Shown: positions 1-9,968 of the stretch, one piece after another
How the letters are laid out: the number at the start of each line of letters is the position of its first letter
Numbering within the stretch: the stretch's first letter is position 1
Assembly (NCBI RefSeq): GCF_014750685.1
Contig: NZ_JAAXGE010000005.1
Location: 496,001 to 560,000 of the forward strand
DNA: 64,000 nt
Direction: 5' to 3'
Source of the DNA: Bacteroides sp. GM023
GTDB taxonomy: Bacteria; Bacteroidota; Bacteroidia; Bacteroidales; Bacteroidaceae
Program-made: the position numbers and the translations under genes
The notes under the pieces: model-generated
The model's database searches: none
What the model saw: only the letters and a program-made list of their open reading frames with translations
Told to the model about the DNA's origin: nothing

Positions 1-1
1 A

Positions 2-259
2 TATGACGAACGTGCGACACTAACATTGTATAAGAGTGAAAATGGTGGGAAGAAATGGAATAATGGTCTTGTATTATATGATAAAGCTTCGGGATATAGT
101 TGTATGTCATTTTTGCCGGATGGACGAATGGCTATTATCTTTGAAACGGCAGACACACAAGGGTTCACTAGAAAATCACTGCCTAATACCAAACCTCTCA
201 AGCGCCCGGCGGGGTGGATGCGATTAGACTTAATCTTAGTACCTATTATTAATCTTTAA
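2..259 (+). CDS. BNR sialidase-like protein, C-terminal fragment (cut by window edge)
   Basis: The frame is open from base 2 and ends at 259, so only about 85 C-terminal residues are visible. They contain one Asp-box (SENGGKKW), then GYSCMSFLPDG and RPAGWMRLDL. The next gene ends in the same arrangement (GYTCMAFLPDG, RPAGWMRLEL), so the two are tandem paralogues. In GH33 sialidases the Tyr of the Y-S/T-C-M segment is the expected catalytic nucleophile. Only 10 bp separate this stop from the next start, so both probably belong to one transcript. The N-terminus, signal sequence and remaining active site lie outside the window, so activity cannot be judged. Confidence 0.75.
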   Translation, partial: YDERATLTLYKSENGGKKWNNGLVLYDKASGYSCMSFLPDGRMAIIFETADTQGFTRKSLPNTKPLKRPAGWMRLDLILVPIINL

Positions 260-269
260 TTTTTATATT

Positions 270-1541
270 ATGAAAATCTTTTTGAAAAATATTTACTATG
301 TTTTGGGCTTATTTATCATTATTGCCTGTTCGGATGATAATGTAAATAACTTCAGTCCTGTACCTTATCCAGATGAAGTTGCGAAACCTGATCCTGACCC
401 TGAACCAGATTCTGGGCCGGTATGGGAAATTACTTCTCCGACAATTACTGTATTTAATTCAAAAGCAAGCAATGATGTGTCCTATCGTGTTCCTGCAGTT
501 GCAGTTACAAAGAAAGGCAGTATACTCGTATTCTGTGAAGCTCGCTATGGAACTTGGCAAGATAAAGCTAGCCGAACAGATATTCTGATGAAGCGTAGTA
601 CTGATAGGGGAGTAACATGGACTGAAAAGAATTTAACTGTTCAAGCTACTTCTTCAAGATTGTCATATATGGATCCGACTGTAGTTGTTGATCAGGTCAC
701 AGGTAAAATCTTTTTGTTTACCTCTTTATGGGATGCTATGGGTAAAGAGTCTGCTAAGCAAGGTTATAATAATAGAGCTATCATGTATATTTCAGAAGAT
801 GATGGATTGACTTGGGCAAGAAAGGATCTGACTGATGAGGTTACAATTGGTATCTTTAGCGGTGCAACAAGAATGATTGGCAGCTTCGGTCCCGGTTCAG
901 GAGTGCAAATGTTATCGAGTGAGCAATACAAGAATCGTTTGATTGTTCCCATACGTACTTTTAAAGTGAATGAAGATGCCGGAACCGTTTCAAATGGTGG
1001 AAATACAGCAATGTGGTCGGATGATAGCGGAATAACATGGGAAACCGGCCAACCTAATAAATCCGGTGAATGGACCGTAACAGAAGCTCCGGATGGTGCT
1101 CTGATTGGAAATATCCGTTATAAAGGATACCGCCAAAATTATGTAAGTAGAGATGGTGGAGCCAAATGGCCTTCTTTTGCAGATTATGCTCCGACAGCAT
1201 TACCTACTCCTGCTGATGGCTGTGCAGGGAGTGTTGCTGTAAAGGATGACTGGCTGTATTATTGTGGCCCGAAAGGAATTACCGAAACAGGAGCTCATGA
1301 TGATCGAGGTATATTGTACTTGGCTAAAGCTAAATTCTTTGGTGGTCATTCACATACCTTCGAACCGGCAGATCAAATGGTACTTTATGATAAAGCGGCA
1401 GGATATACATGCATGGCGTTTCTACCTGATGGTGATATGGTCATTGTTGCCGAGCTTGGTGATGAACCGGGATTTCAAAAACTGTCAATTCGTCCGGCCG
1501 GATGGATGAGATTGGAATTGTTTATATTATCTACTAAATAA
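270..1541 (+). CDS. GH33-type exo-sialidase lipoprotein
   Basis: A 423-aa lipoprotein. A hydrophobic signal ends at IIIAC with lipid-accepting Cys20, followed by an acidic SDD stretch that in Bacteroides often marks surface export. A Pro/Asp-rich linker (about 31-50) leads to a six-bladed sialidase domain. It has YRVP (72-75, equivalent of FRIP with its carboxylate-binding Arg), an EARYG...D104 segment for the acid/base Asp, and Asp-boxes near 110-117, 175-182, 250-257 and 293-300. E272 and R283 and a C-terminal Tyr/Glu segment (YTCM...VAE) complete the expected site. The likely role is release of terminal sialic acid from glycans at the cell surface, feeding the SusC/SusD pair that starts 10 bp downstream. 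Active-site residues look present; a sialate-binding or trans-sialidase role cannot be excluded. Confidence 0.82.
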   Translation: MKIFLKNIYYVLGLFIIIACSDDNVNNFSPVPYPDEVAKPDPDPEPDSGPVWEITSPTITVFNSKASNDVSYRVPAVAVTKKGSILVFCEARYGTWQDKASRTDILMKRSTDRGVTWTEKNLTVQATSSRLSYMDPTVVVDQVTGKIFLFTSLWDAMGKESAKQGYNNRAIMYISEDDGLTWARKDLTDEVTIGIFSGATRMIGSFGPGSGVQMLSSEQYKNRLIVPIRTFKVNEDAGTVSNGGNTAMWSDDSGITWETGQPNKSGEWTVTEAPDGALIGNIRYKGYRQNYVSRDGGAKWPSFADYAPTALPTPADGCAGSVAVKDDWLYYCGPKGITETGAHDDRGILYLAKAKFFGGHSHTFEPADQMVLYDKAAGYTCMAFLPDGDMVIVAELGDEPGFQKLSIRPAGWMRLELFILSTK

Positions 1542-1551
1542 CCTCTTTAAT

Positions 1552-4500
1552 ATGAGAAAAATACATTTAAAGTGCTGCCGGAAGGTAATTTTCATGGCAG
1601 TAGCCATACTTTGCTCCATTGGCAGTATGTATGCGCAAGTCGGGCAGACGGTAAATGGCATTGTAAAAGATGCTGCGGGAGAACCTTTGATTGGTGTCTC
1701 TGTATTGGAAGTGGGCACATCCAATGGTGCTATTACAGATTTAGATGGAAAATATGCACTAACATTGACGAAGAGTAAATCAGTTCTTGCTTTTTCATAC
1801 ATAGGTTATGTTCAGCAGAATATTTCAGTGGATGGACGTAAGAATATTATGGTAGTGATGAAAGATGATGCTATAGGTTTACAGGAAGTTATTGTCACAG
1901 GTTATGGCAAGACTGTTACTAAGGATAAACTGACTGCTGCTATTTCCAAAGTGTCTTCTGAAGTTTTGGAAAAAGGGGTGCGTTCCAATCCGTTGACAGC
2001 TTTAGCAGGGACGGTTACTGGTGTGCGTGTTACGCAAACCTCCGGGCAACCGGGAGCAGGTCCTTCTATTCAGGTGCGTGCAGGTGCTTCTTTGGACGGT
2101 ACTGGTAGTCCGTTGTATATTATTGACGGTGTGCAGAAAGATGATATGAATGATATCAATAGTAATGACATAGAGTCTATTGAAGTTTTGAAGGATGCTG
2201 CTGCAACAGCATTGTATGGTGCGCGTGCCAACAATGGTGTAGTATTGGTAACTACCAAGAGTGGACATGTGGGAAAAACAACCGTAACTTTGAATGTAAA
2301 TATAGGTAAGGGTTTTGCTCGTGACAATTATAATTTTATGAATGCACGCGATTATCTGTATTGGGAACGTATGGCTGCAAAACGTAGTGGGGACGATTTG
2401 AACCTGGTGAATGGATGGGGTACGGGAAATGACATTACTGCTGATGGAAATAAAAGTAGTAATGGTATCTATAGTACATCTATTCTAACGGATAAGAATA
2501 AATATCTTTTGGACTATGGTTGGCAGTCGATGAAAGATCCTGCATCAGACAATTATTTGTTGTTCAAGGAAACTGATTTTATGAAATTGAATACACAGGA
2601 TGCATGGACACAGGACTATAATATTTCATTTTCCGGTGGAAATGATAAGGGTAAATATTATTCAAGTATCGGATATTATGATGAAACAGGTTTTCCATTG
2701 GAGTCAGGATATCAGCGTTTATCTTTTAATTTGAACGGTGAATATAAGATTAAAAGCTGGCTGAAGGCTTCAGGTTTTGTGAATTTTTCACGTTCAGAAA
2801 CCAATCCTAATTACATGAGTGATGCTAATTTTTGGAGTGTGGTGGCTGCGGCTCCTCCTACCTTCAAGGGGGCTAATTTGGATGGGACAGTTATTACACT
2901 GCTCAACAATACCCAAAATGCCAACTGGAATGAAATGAAGAACTACTATTATCGTAGAAATACAGCTTACAAGACTACACTGGGAACTTCTTTCCAAGTA
3001 GACTTGATGAAGGGATTGAGTTTGAAATTGAGTGGAATGTGGTATCTTTGGATGAAGGAAACAGAATCTTTTGATAAAGAATTGCCTACTGCCCCCGGTA
3101 AGTTAAATTCCAACCGCAAGGCTTCTGCCACTTATGCACGCAAGTTAGATCAAACCTACAATGCTATTCTTAACTACAATGCTTCGTTCGGTGAACATAA
3201 TGTCAGTGCAGTCGGTGGTTTTGAAATGATAGATAAGTATAGTTATGGACTTTCAGCATCGGGGCAGGGAGCCACTTCTGATGATTTTATTGGCTTGCAG
3301 TTCACTGAACCGTTGGATGCTAATGGGAAATCTACCCGTAACATGTCTACTACTCATACGCAAGAGCGTATTATGTCTGGTTTCGTTAACGCAACCTATG
3401 ATTATAAGAGCAAATATCTTTTCTCTTTTTCTGGGCGATATGACGGCTATTCCAAGTTGGTGGACAATCGTTGGGGATTTTTCCCCGGTGTTAGTGCCGC
3501 ATGGAATGTTTATCGTGAAGACTTTATGGAGAAATATCTGGATCTGTTTTCCAACATGAAAGTGCGTATGGGATACGGACAGAATGGTAATGTGAATGGT
3601 ATCGGATTGTATGAATTACAGGGTAGCTATGGGAATGCCGGTAATTACAACGGCATTTACGGTCTGTTGATTGATGATATTGCCTATCCCGGATTACGTT
3701 GGGAGAAGACGACTTCTTTTGATACTGCCATCGAGTTGGGATTATTTAATAAAGTAGATTTGACCGTAGGTTACTTCAACAAGAAAACTACCGATCTGAT
3801 TGCCGATGTACCTTTAGCTTCTTCATCCGGAGTAGGTTCGATGACTACAAATAATGGTGCTGTGCGCAGCCAAGGTATGGAACTTGAAGTCAATTACCGT
3901 ATTTTTGATCGTAAGGATTTTAAGTGGAATGTGGGTGCTAACATCACTTTCGTGAAATCTAAAATACTACAGTTGCCCGATAACGGTAATGTAAATAACC
4001 GCCAAGGTGGTACAGAAGTTTACAAAGGCAAGGGCAGTAATGAAACCGTATGGATGGGTGGAATACAAGAAGGACAATCTTATGGAGATATCTATGGATT
4101 TAAGATGATGCATGTAGTGCGTGACGAGGCAGACTTGGCAAATTATGCTTATTATGTGGATAAGATTCCTTCCAAACCGGTATATGGTCCGGCAGCTTAT
4201 GCCCAGTTAACGGTCGAACAGCAAAAGAATGCGCAACAGTTGGCTCCGGGTGATGCAGTATGGTACGATGTGAATGGTGACGGAACTATTGACACATATG
4301 ACCAGGTGAAGCTCGGCAATGAAATTCCAAAATGGATGGGTGGTTTCAATACATCTGTTACGTGGAAAGGGCTGACACTTTTTGCCCGTTTTGATTATGC
4401 GCTGGGTTATAAGAAGTGGAATAGCGGTTATCAATACTTTATGGGTATTACTTCCGGACACTTTAATGTACCGGAATTGGCAAAGAAGACATGGACAGAA

Positions 4501-4818
4501 GATAATCCGGGAGCTGAACTTCCAGTATTAGTAACTAATGATACTAACTTTAAGAAGAACTATACTCGTAACACTTCATTGTTATGGGAAAATGCTTCCT
4601 ATCTGTGTGCCCGTGAAATCTCTTTGAGCTATGACCTGCCATCACAGTGGACAAGAAAAGCCATGATGGAAAAGGTGACGGTGACTCTTACCGGTCAAAA
4701 TCTATTCTACATAACGGATAATCATCTCTATACTCCCGAATATGGAACTACCAGTGGTAATAAAGGCGGCTATGCTTTACCCAAAACAGTTTTGATGGGC
4801 TTAAAGGTTGTATTCTAA
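1552..4818 (+). CDS. SusC-like TonB-dependent outer-membrane transporter
   Basis: A 1088-aa protein. Signal peptide to about residue 29 (SMYAQ), then a carboxypeptidase-regulatory-like beta-sandwich (about 34-115, VNGIVKDAAGEPLIGVSV), the TonB-box/plug region (EVIVTGYGK, plug to about 240, with LYGARANNGVVLVTTK) and a long beta-barrel ending in a terminal aromatic (KVVF). This is the SusC family that imports oligosaccharides with a SusD lid using TonB energy. It starts 10 bp after the sialidase and is followed 22 bp later by susD, so it is one operon. Met15 is an alternative start, but Met1 gives a better positively charged signal N-region. Substrate is inferred from context: probably sialylated or O-glycan fragments. 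Confidence 0.93.
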   Translation: MRKIHLKCCRKVIFMAVAILCSIGSMYAQVGQTVNGIVKDAAGEPLIGVSVLEVGTSNGAITDLDGKYALTLTKSKSVLAFSYIGYVQQNISVDGRKNIMVVMKDDAIGLQEVIVTGYGKTVTKDKLTAAISKVSSEVLEKGVRSNPLTALAGTVTGVRVTQTSGQPGAGPSIQVRAGASLDGTGSPLYIIDGVQKDDMNDINSNDIESIEVLKDAAATALYGARANNGVVLVTTKSGHVGKTTVTLNVNIGKGFARDNYNFMNARDYLYWERMAAKRSGDDLNLVNGWGTGNDITADGNKSSNGIYSTSILTDKNKYLLDYGWQSMKDPASDNYLLFKETDFMKLNTQDAWTQDYNISFSGGNDKGKYYSSIGYYDETGFPLESGYQRLSFNLNGEYKIKSWLKASGFVNFSRSETNPNYMSDANFWSVVAAAPPTFKGANLDGTVITLLNNTQNANWNEMKNYYYRRNTAYKTTLGTSFQVDLMKGLSLKLSGMWYLWMKETESFDKELPTAPGKLNSNRKASATYARKLDQTYNAILNYNASFGEHNVSAVGGFEMIDKYSYGLSASGQGATSDDFIGLQFTEPLDANGKSTRNMSTTHTQERIMSGFVNATYDYKSKYLFSFSGRYDGYSKLVDNRWGFFPGVSAAWNVYREDFMEKYLDLFSNMKVRMGYGQNGNVNGIGLYELQGSYGNAGNYNGIYGLLIDDIAYPGLRWEKTTSFDTAIELGLFNKVDLTVGYFNKKTTDLIADVPLASSSGVGSMTTNNGAVRSQGMELEVNYRIFDRKDFKWNVGANITFVKSKILQLPDNGNVNNRQGGTEVYKGKGSNETVWMGGIQEGQSYGDIYGFKMMHVVRDEADLANYAYYVDKIPSKPVYGPAAYAQLTVEQQKNAQQLAPGDAVWYDVNGDGTIDTYDQVKLGNEIPKWMGGFNTSVTWKGLTLFARFDYALGYKKWNSGYQYFMGITSGHFNVPELAKKTWTEDNPGAELPVLVTNDTNFKKNYTRNTSLLWENASYLCAREISLSYDLPSQWTRKAMMEKVTVTLTGQNLFYITDNHLYTPEYGTTSGNKGGYALPKTVLMGLKVVF

Positions 4819-4840
4819 AATCATAAAGAAAGGTAGTATT

Positions 4841-6391
4841 ATGAAAAAAATAAAATATATATTATTAGTGTTGTTGATAGGAGCCATGCAGTCTTGTGAT
4901 TATTTGGATTTGAGTCCGGTAGACTCCTATGGTATTAGTAACTATTGGAGCACCAAAGATCAGGTAGAACGTTTTGTGCGTGGCCTGCATTATCGTGTCC
5001 GTGAGCGTCAGGAAGTATTATTCAAAATGGGTGAACTAAGGGGTGGAACCTTTTACGGCTCAAATTCTTCCTTATTCAATCAAACTATCAGTGATGTGCC
5101 GGCTGTGACAAACAATCTCACTGTGGCTAATTATGTAATAGGTAATTGGGGAAATTTCTACATGGACATCATGCAGATTAACCATGCTATCCAGTCTGTT
5201 CCCGGCAGTTCTGCTTTAAATGAAACTGAAAAGAACTATTATATGGGTATACTGCATGGATTAAGGAGCTTCTATTATTTCCACCTGTTCCGAACCTATG
5301 GCGGAGTACCTTTGATTGAGACTGCACGTGTTATGGATGGTAGTTTTACTCCTTCCGATTTAAATCAGCCGCGAGCTACAGAAGAAGAAGTATACGACTT
5401 TCTTGTTAGAGACATCAAGGCATCGGAAGATTATTTTGCAAGTGATGCATTTACCATTCATTCTACGGATAAGAGTTCTTATTGGAGCAAAGCGGCAACA
5501 AAGATGTTGAAAGCTGAAATCTTGTTGTGGGGATGTAAGGTGAAACCCATTGGCGGTGAAAATGTCTACTCGAAAAATACATCAGCAGACTTGGCGACAG
5601 CTAAACAGGCATTGCAGGATATTATAGATTGTGGTAAATATGATTTTGCTTCCAAGACCAACTTTGAAGAGGTATTCGATGTAACGAAGAAAGATAACAA
5701 AGAAATGATATTCGTTATCCGCTACATGCTGAATGAAAAAGAAAACTTCTTTAGTAAATTCATGTATCCTACAAACACCAATTTAGTAGGTTTCGAGAGT
5801 GCAGACGGTGTAGAGTACAAGGGTGATAATGTGAATCCTTTAAAGCTGAACGGTACGGCATCTAACTATCAGTATGCAAAAGATTTTTTTGATACGTTCA
5901 GCGAGAGTGATATTCGTCGTAGTGCCACTTTCTTTGATGTATATAAGGTAGACGGAGGGGCGGCAGCTATACTTTTGAATAAATATAAAGGAGAGCTTGA
6001 TAATGATATACGTAAATTTACGAATGACTGGCCTATATACCGATATGCTGATTTGCAGTTGATGTTGGCTGAAATTGTGGCGTTGCAGGGTGGTGATCCT
6101 GCTACTTACATCAACAGTATACGTGAGCGTGCATACGGTTCTGCATATGTTGCCAATAAATATCCTCGGGAAGGCGAAACAGCAGAAGATGCAATTTTGG
6201 AAGAGCGTTCTAAAGAGTTTGTCGGTGAAGGTAAACGTTGGTATGATATTCGCCGTATGAAGGGTGGAGCCTTGGCTAAAGCTCTCCAAATCAGTGTCAC
6301 GGGCGACCTTATTGAAAAACATTTGTTGTGGCCTGTCGATGCGACGGTATTGTCGAAAGACCCGTTGGTACAACAGACACCCGGTTATTAA
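4841..6391 (+). CDS. SusD-like surface glycan-binding lipoprotein
   Basis: A 516-aa SusD/RagB family lipoprotein, the partner of the preceding SusC. The lipobox is MQSC with Cys19, followed by the typical DYLDLSPVD start. TPR-like helical motifs include GLRSFYYFHLFRTYGGVPLI. The C-terminal family signature is present: RYADLQLMLAEI, SIRERAY, EERSKEFVGEGKRWYDIRRM and LWPVD...DPLVQQTPGY. The ATG at 4841 follows an A/G-rich AAAGAAAGG; an upstream TTG at 4808 would overlap susC and destroy the signal peptide, so it was not used. SusD proteins cap the SusC barrel and bind the glycan. Confidence 0.93.
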   Translation: MKKIKYILLVLLIGAMQSCDYLDLSPVDSYGISNYWSTKDQVERFVRGLHYRVRERQEVLFKMGELRGGTFYGSNSSLFNQTISDVPAVTNNLTVANYVIGNWGNFYMDIMQINHAIQSVPGSSALNETEKNYYMGILHGLRSFYYFHLFRTYGGVPLIETARVMDGSFTPSDLNQPRATEEEVYDFLVRDIKASEDYFASDAFTIHSTDKSSYWSKAATKMLKAEILLWGCKVKPIGGENVYSKNTSADLATAKQALQDIIDCGKYDFASKTNFEEVFDVTKKDNKEMIFVIRYMLNEKENFFSKFMYPTNTNLVGFESADGVEYKGDNVNPLKLNGTASNYQYAKDFFDTFSESDIRRSATFFDVYKVDGGAAAILLNKYKGELDNDIRKFTNDWPIYRYADLQLMLAEIVALQGGDPATYINSIRERAYGSAYVANKYPREGETAEDAILEERSKEFVGEGKRWYDIRRMKGGALAKALQISVTGDLIEKHLLWPVDATVLSKDPLVQQTPGY

Positions 6392-6439
6392 TCTGCTTGT
6401 CGGATTCATTTCATTCATTAAATTTTAAATCATACAAAG

Positions 6440-8482
6440 ATGAAAAAACAATATATATATCCGGTCTTAGGACTCTGTGCAGCACTTTTTGCTGCTGCAT
6501 GTAGTGACGATGACTATACTCAAACTGATTTTACGCACCCGGCGGGAGGAAACCAGATTTTCCTCAACTGTCAGTCACAGTTAGGTGATAATAAGACGGC
6601 TTGGGCGGCAGATAGCAAAATCGGTTTCTTTTGTGAACAGACAAAAACAGTTAATCTTGCCGTGGGAGTTGCAGCACCTTTTGTAGGACAGGTTGAAGGG
6701 ATGTTTTATACGCAGGTAGCTTGGGACAAGGATGCGGGAGAACATACTTTCTATGCTTATACTCCTTACAATAAGGATAATACAACAGCAAAAGCTGTGT
6801 CTGGAGTCTTGAGTAATTCGCAATTGCAGTCAGGTACATCAAACACTCATTTGACGAACACCGCCTTGACGTATGCAGTGGCTAAATCTTCCGAGATAGA
6901 AAACGCTGTTCCGATGACTTTTAAGCATGCTTTGGGATACTTGGATGTTAATTGTAAAACAGCTGCTAAATATGTTGGTTGGAAAGTGAAGTCTATCGAG
7001 TTTTCCACAGAGGATGGCATTGCATTGGCTGGTGATTATAAGTTTGATCTAACTACCGGGCAGTTCACCATACCCGATGGGTCCTCTAAAATAGAGTTGA
7101 GGGTAGATAATGCCCCGGAGCTTGTTGCTAATGAAGTATTCCATGGATATATGTCCATGAACCCCATAGACTTGTCAGCGAAACAATGCAATGTAAAAGT
7201 AGCGATTGAAAAAGTAGGTGAGGACGATCTAAGTCTGACAGGAAAGATTTCTTCTGCCAAAATACTTGCAGGTAATATTAATGTGTTGAATCTGGAATTG
7301 GATGCTCTTACTGCCGAACTTCTGGAAGACTTATCTATCGATTTGAGTACAACAGAAACAGCAAACTGCTATGTAGCAGGGAAAGCAGGACAAGAATATC
7401 GCTTTAAAGCTACTGTCATGGGTAATGGAGCGATTACTCCTGCTATAGATGGAGATGAGACAAAGAAAGGTATCATTCCTTCTCCATTGGCTCCTGTATC
7501 CGCATCAATCCTTTGGCAGAGTGAAAGAAGTCTGATATCCGGTGTGAAACTGAAAAATGATTATGTTTATTTTACTTTGAACGGATCGGAAGAAACGGCG
7601 TTGAAGGCTGGTAATGCTGTAATTGCCGCTTATGATGGTGCGGGAACCATTGTTTGGAGTTGGCATATTTGGGTTACGGATGTGGATTTGGATGCTAAGG
7701 TACAGACCTATGTCATGCATACTGATTATAACACATTCCCGAATTACCAGTCACCAATGATGATGGATCGTAATTTAGGTGCAACGGATGATAAATTGTG
7801 GTCGGGAGCTACCGATCCTAAAGATTCGCATGGCTTATTCTATCAGTGGGGGCGTAAAGATCCGATTATTGGTCCGAGTGATGATGCAGCAAGTGTACAC
7901 GCTACGGTTTATGATAAGGATAATGAGGTTGTAAGTTGGGATTTCACAGTTACAACATTGATATCAAGAGAGGAGATAGCCAAATATCCGATGAAATATA
8001 TTAAAGGGGATAATTGGTTGGATGAAGATGCTTATGATTTATGGGGAAATTCAGCTATATATGAGAATAATGGTGGAGACGGTTCTATCGGTTCGAAATC
8101 CATCTACGACCCATGCCCTCCAGGGTATCGTGTTCCTCATCCTTATGTGTGGAGTGGATTTACATCGACAGTCAGTGGCGGTAATCATAAGACAGGTGCT
8201 GTTACTACGAGTGCTTCTGGCGATATAACGAAGCAGGGTGGAGTTACTTTTGCTAATGGCGGAACAGCTATTTATCCTAGCACTGGCTTTATCAATAATG
8301 GTGCGTTACAGCGAGTGGCTCCGGCAAGTAACGGTTGTATAAGCTTATGGAGCAATGCTGCAACAAAGAAAGATTTTGGTGCACAGTTCTATTATGATGC
8401 AACGAACTGTAATACACCTAAAGGGAATAAACGTACGTTTGGTTTTGGTGTTCGTTGTATGAAGGACGATACTGGAAACTAA
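6440..8482 (+). CDS. fimbrillin-like / FISUMP-type surface lipoprotein (PUL third lipoprotein)
   Basis: A 680-aa lipoprotein with Cys21 (AAAC-SDDD). The N-terminal half (about 30-300) resembles the fimbrillin/Mfa-like fold seen in Bacteroides surface proteins (GGNQIFLNCQS...WAADSKIGFFC, HTFYAYTPY). The C-terminal part carries the FISUMP-like signatures DRNLGAT (about 443), YQWGRKDP, YDPCPPGYRVP (about 556) and a closing FGVRCMKD. It begins 48 bp after susD in the same orientation, the usual place for a surface glycan-binding protein in a PUL. Binding of the PUL substrate is therefore the best inference; no catalytic motif is visible. Confidence 0.75.
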   Translation: MKKQYIYPVLGLCAALFAAACSDDDYTQTDFTHPAGGNQIFLNCQSQLGDNKTAWAADSKIGFFCEQTKTVNLAVGVAAPFVGQVEGMFYTQVAWDKDAGEHTFYAYTPYNKDNTTAKAVSGVLSNSQLQSGTSNTHLTNTALTYAVAKSSEIENAVPMTFKHALGYLDVNCKTAAKYVGWKVKSIEFSTEDGIALAGDYKFDLTTGQFTIPDGSSKIELRVDNAPELVANEVFHGYMSMNPIDLSAKQCNVKVAIEKVGEDDLSLTGKISSAKILAGNINVLNLELDALTAELLEDLSIDLSTTETANCYVAGKAGQEYRFKATVMGNGAITPAIDGDETKKGIIPSPLAPVSASILWQSERSLISGVKLKNDYVYFTLNGSEETALKAGNAVIAAYDGAGTIVWSWHIWVTDVDLDAKVQTYVMHTDYNTFPNYQSPMMMDRNLGATDDKLWSGATDPKDSHGLFYQWGRKDPIIGPSDDAASVHATVYDKDNEVVSWDFTVTTLISREEIAKYPMKYIKGDNWLDEDAYDLWGNSAIYENNGGDGSIGSKSIYDPCPPGYRVPHPYVWSGFTSTVSGGNHKTGAVTTSASGDITKQGGVTFANGGTAIYPSTGFINNGALQRVAPASNGCISLWSNAATKKDFGAQFYYDATNCNTPKGNKRTFGFGVRCMKDDTGN

Positions 8483-8503
8483 AGATTAACTTCCTGTTTT
8501 ATA

Positions 8504-8541
8504 AATCCTTGGCGTGCTTTTTGATAATCATGCCAAGGATT
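8504..8541 (+). terminator. hairpin after the surface lipoprotein gene
   Basis: AATCCTTGGC (8504-8513) pairs perfectly with GCCAAGGATT (8532-8541) across an 18-nt loop and is followed by CTTTTC. It lies 21 bp after the stop codon and probably reduces readthrough into the hydrolase gene. The T-tract is short, so it may be only partial. Confidence 0.55.
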
Positions 8542-8591
8542 CTTTTCAGTATAGGATGACAGTTTTTTACTTTTATAATACAGACATTGCA

Positions 8592-9839
8592 ATGGAAAAA
8601 AGTATAGTAGCTGGTTTATTAATGCTGATAGTTTGCAATAATATAGTTTTAGGCCAGACTTCGGATATGATAGGGCGGGAATATAATATTATTCAATCAA
8701 ATCGGCAGGATGGACGATTTTTAAATACTTATGGAGTTGTTCACGCAATGCTTTCGCATATACAACCTGAATGTGCATTTCAACCGGAGATGACTTTCGA
8801 GGATTTTCGTGAATGGCAATGTAAAGTACGAAAGTCAATGCAGGAAATCATGAAGTTTCCTGATATAAAGGGGATGCCGGAACCTCGACGGATAGATAGC
8901 GCACAGCGTGACGGTTACAAACTGGAGAAATGGGAATTTTATCCCTTACCCGAATGTGTGTCTACTTTTTTAGTACTGATACCGGATTCTTTAGATAAAC
9001 CGGCACCAGCCATCTTATGCATTCCCGGTTCAGGACAGAGTAAGGAAGGTTTGGCAGGTGAGCCGGGAATATCCCCCAAACTAAACGATGACTATCAGAA
9101 TCCGAAAGTAACAATGGCTCGTAACTTTGCCAAAGCCGGATACATTGCCGTAGTTGTAGATAATCCCGCAGCAGGTGAAGCATCCGATTTGGAGCAATAT
9201 GCCCGTGGTAGGAATTATAACTACGACCTCGTCTCCAGAGTCTTATTAGAGATGGGCTGGAGTTATCTCGGATATACTTCTTATCTTGATATGCAAGTAC
9301 TCCAATGGATGAAAGCACAGCCCAGTATCCGTAAAGACCGGATTATACTGAGTGGTTTCTCTTTGGGTACAGAACCTTTGATGGTGCTGGGAACCTTAGA
9401 CCCGTCAATCTACGCTTTTATTTATAATGACTTTTTGTGCCAAACGCAGGAGCGTGCTTTAGTAATGACAGCACCGGATAAAAACGGTACACGCCCTTTC
9501 CCTAATTCTATCCGACATTTAATACCTGATTTTTGGCGTAAATTCAATTTCCCCGACATTGTCGCTTCCTTGGCTCCACGTCCGGTGATACTGACAGAAG
9601 GGGGACTTGACCGAGATTTGAATCTTGTACGTACCGCATATAAGATTGCCGGACATCCTGAAAATGTAGAAATACATCATTATCCTAAATATGCTGATCC
9701 ACATACTCGAACAAACATAGAAGCATTACCCAAAGGGATCGACAGAGATGAATTTTATAGATTAGTAAACGTAGATGGGGCTAATCATTATTTTAAATCA
9801 GAACTAGTTCTTCCTTGGTTGAAGAAATTTTTAGAGTAG
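8592..9839 (+). CDS. exported alpha/beta hydrolase (dienelactone-hydrolase / acetyl-esterase-like)
   Basis: A 415-aa protein using the ATG at 8592, which gives a clean signal peptide (to about residue 22, VLGQ). Upstream in-frame codons would place charged and aromatic residues before it. The alpha/beta hydrolase fold shows strand AILCIPGSGQSKEG, the nucleophile elbow GFSLG with Ser257, an acid in LTEGGLDRDL and a C-terminal His in DGANHYF. This family (Abhydrolase_7/DLH-like) includes carbohydrate esterases, so removal of acyl groups from the PUL glycan is plausible but not shown. It is separated from the upstream PUL gene by a hairpin and may have its own promoter; none was clear. Confidence 0.78.
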   Translation: MEKSIVAGLLMLIVCNNIVLGQTSDMIGREYNIIQSNRQDGRFLNTYGVVHAMLSHIQPECAFQPEMTFEDFREWQCKVRKSMQEIMKFPDIKGMPEPRRIDSAQRDGYKLEKWEFYPLPECVSTFLVLIPDSLDKPAPAILCIPGSGQSKEGLAGEPGISPKLNDDYQNPKVTMARNFAKAGYIAVVVDNPAAGEASDLEQYARGRNYNYDLVSRVLLEMGWSYLGYTSYLDMQVLQWMKAQPSIRKDRIILSGFSLGTEPLMVLGTLDPSIYAFIYNDFLCQTQERALVMTAPDKNGTRPFPNSIRHLIPDFWRKFNFPDIVASLAPRPVILTEGGLDRDLNLVRTAYKIAGHPENVEIHHYPKYADPHTRTNIEALPKGIDRDEFYRLVNVDGANHYFKSELVLPWLKKFLE

Positions 9840-9890
9840 ACAGTAATATTCATTCCTATATCCCCAGGAAATAGAAAAGTAGAACAAAGT

Positions 9891-9939
9891 CCCTTCACCC
9901 TTCACTTTTCCCTATTCATCAATGTTAGCGGGTGAAGGG
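9891..9939. terminator. hairpin in the 1.1-kb gene-free region
   Basis: CCCTTCACCC (9891-9900) and GGGTGAAGGG (9930-9939) are perfect complements with a 29-nt loop. It lies 52 bp after the hydrolase stop. No T-tract follows, so it may be a transcript 3'-end or part of an intergenic repeat element; a related TTCACCC hairpin lies at 10248-10283. Confidence 0.45.
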
Positions 9940-9968
9940 CTATTGTTCACTGGGAGTTCAACCTCCGT

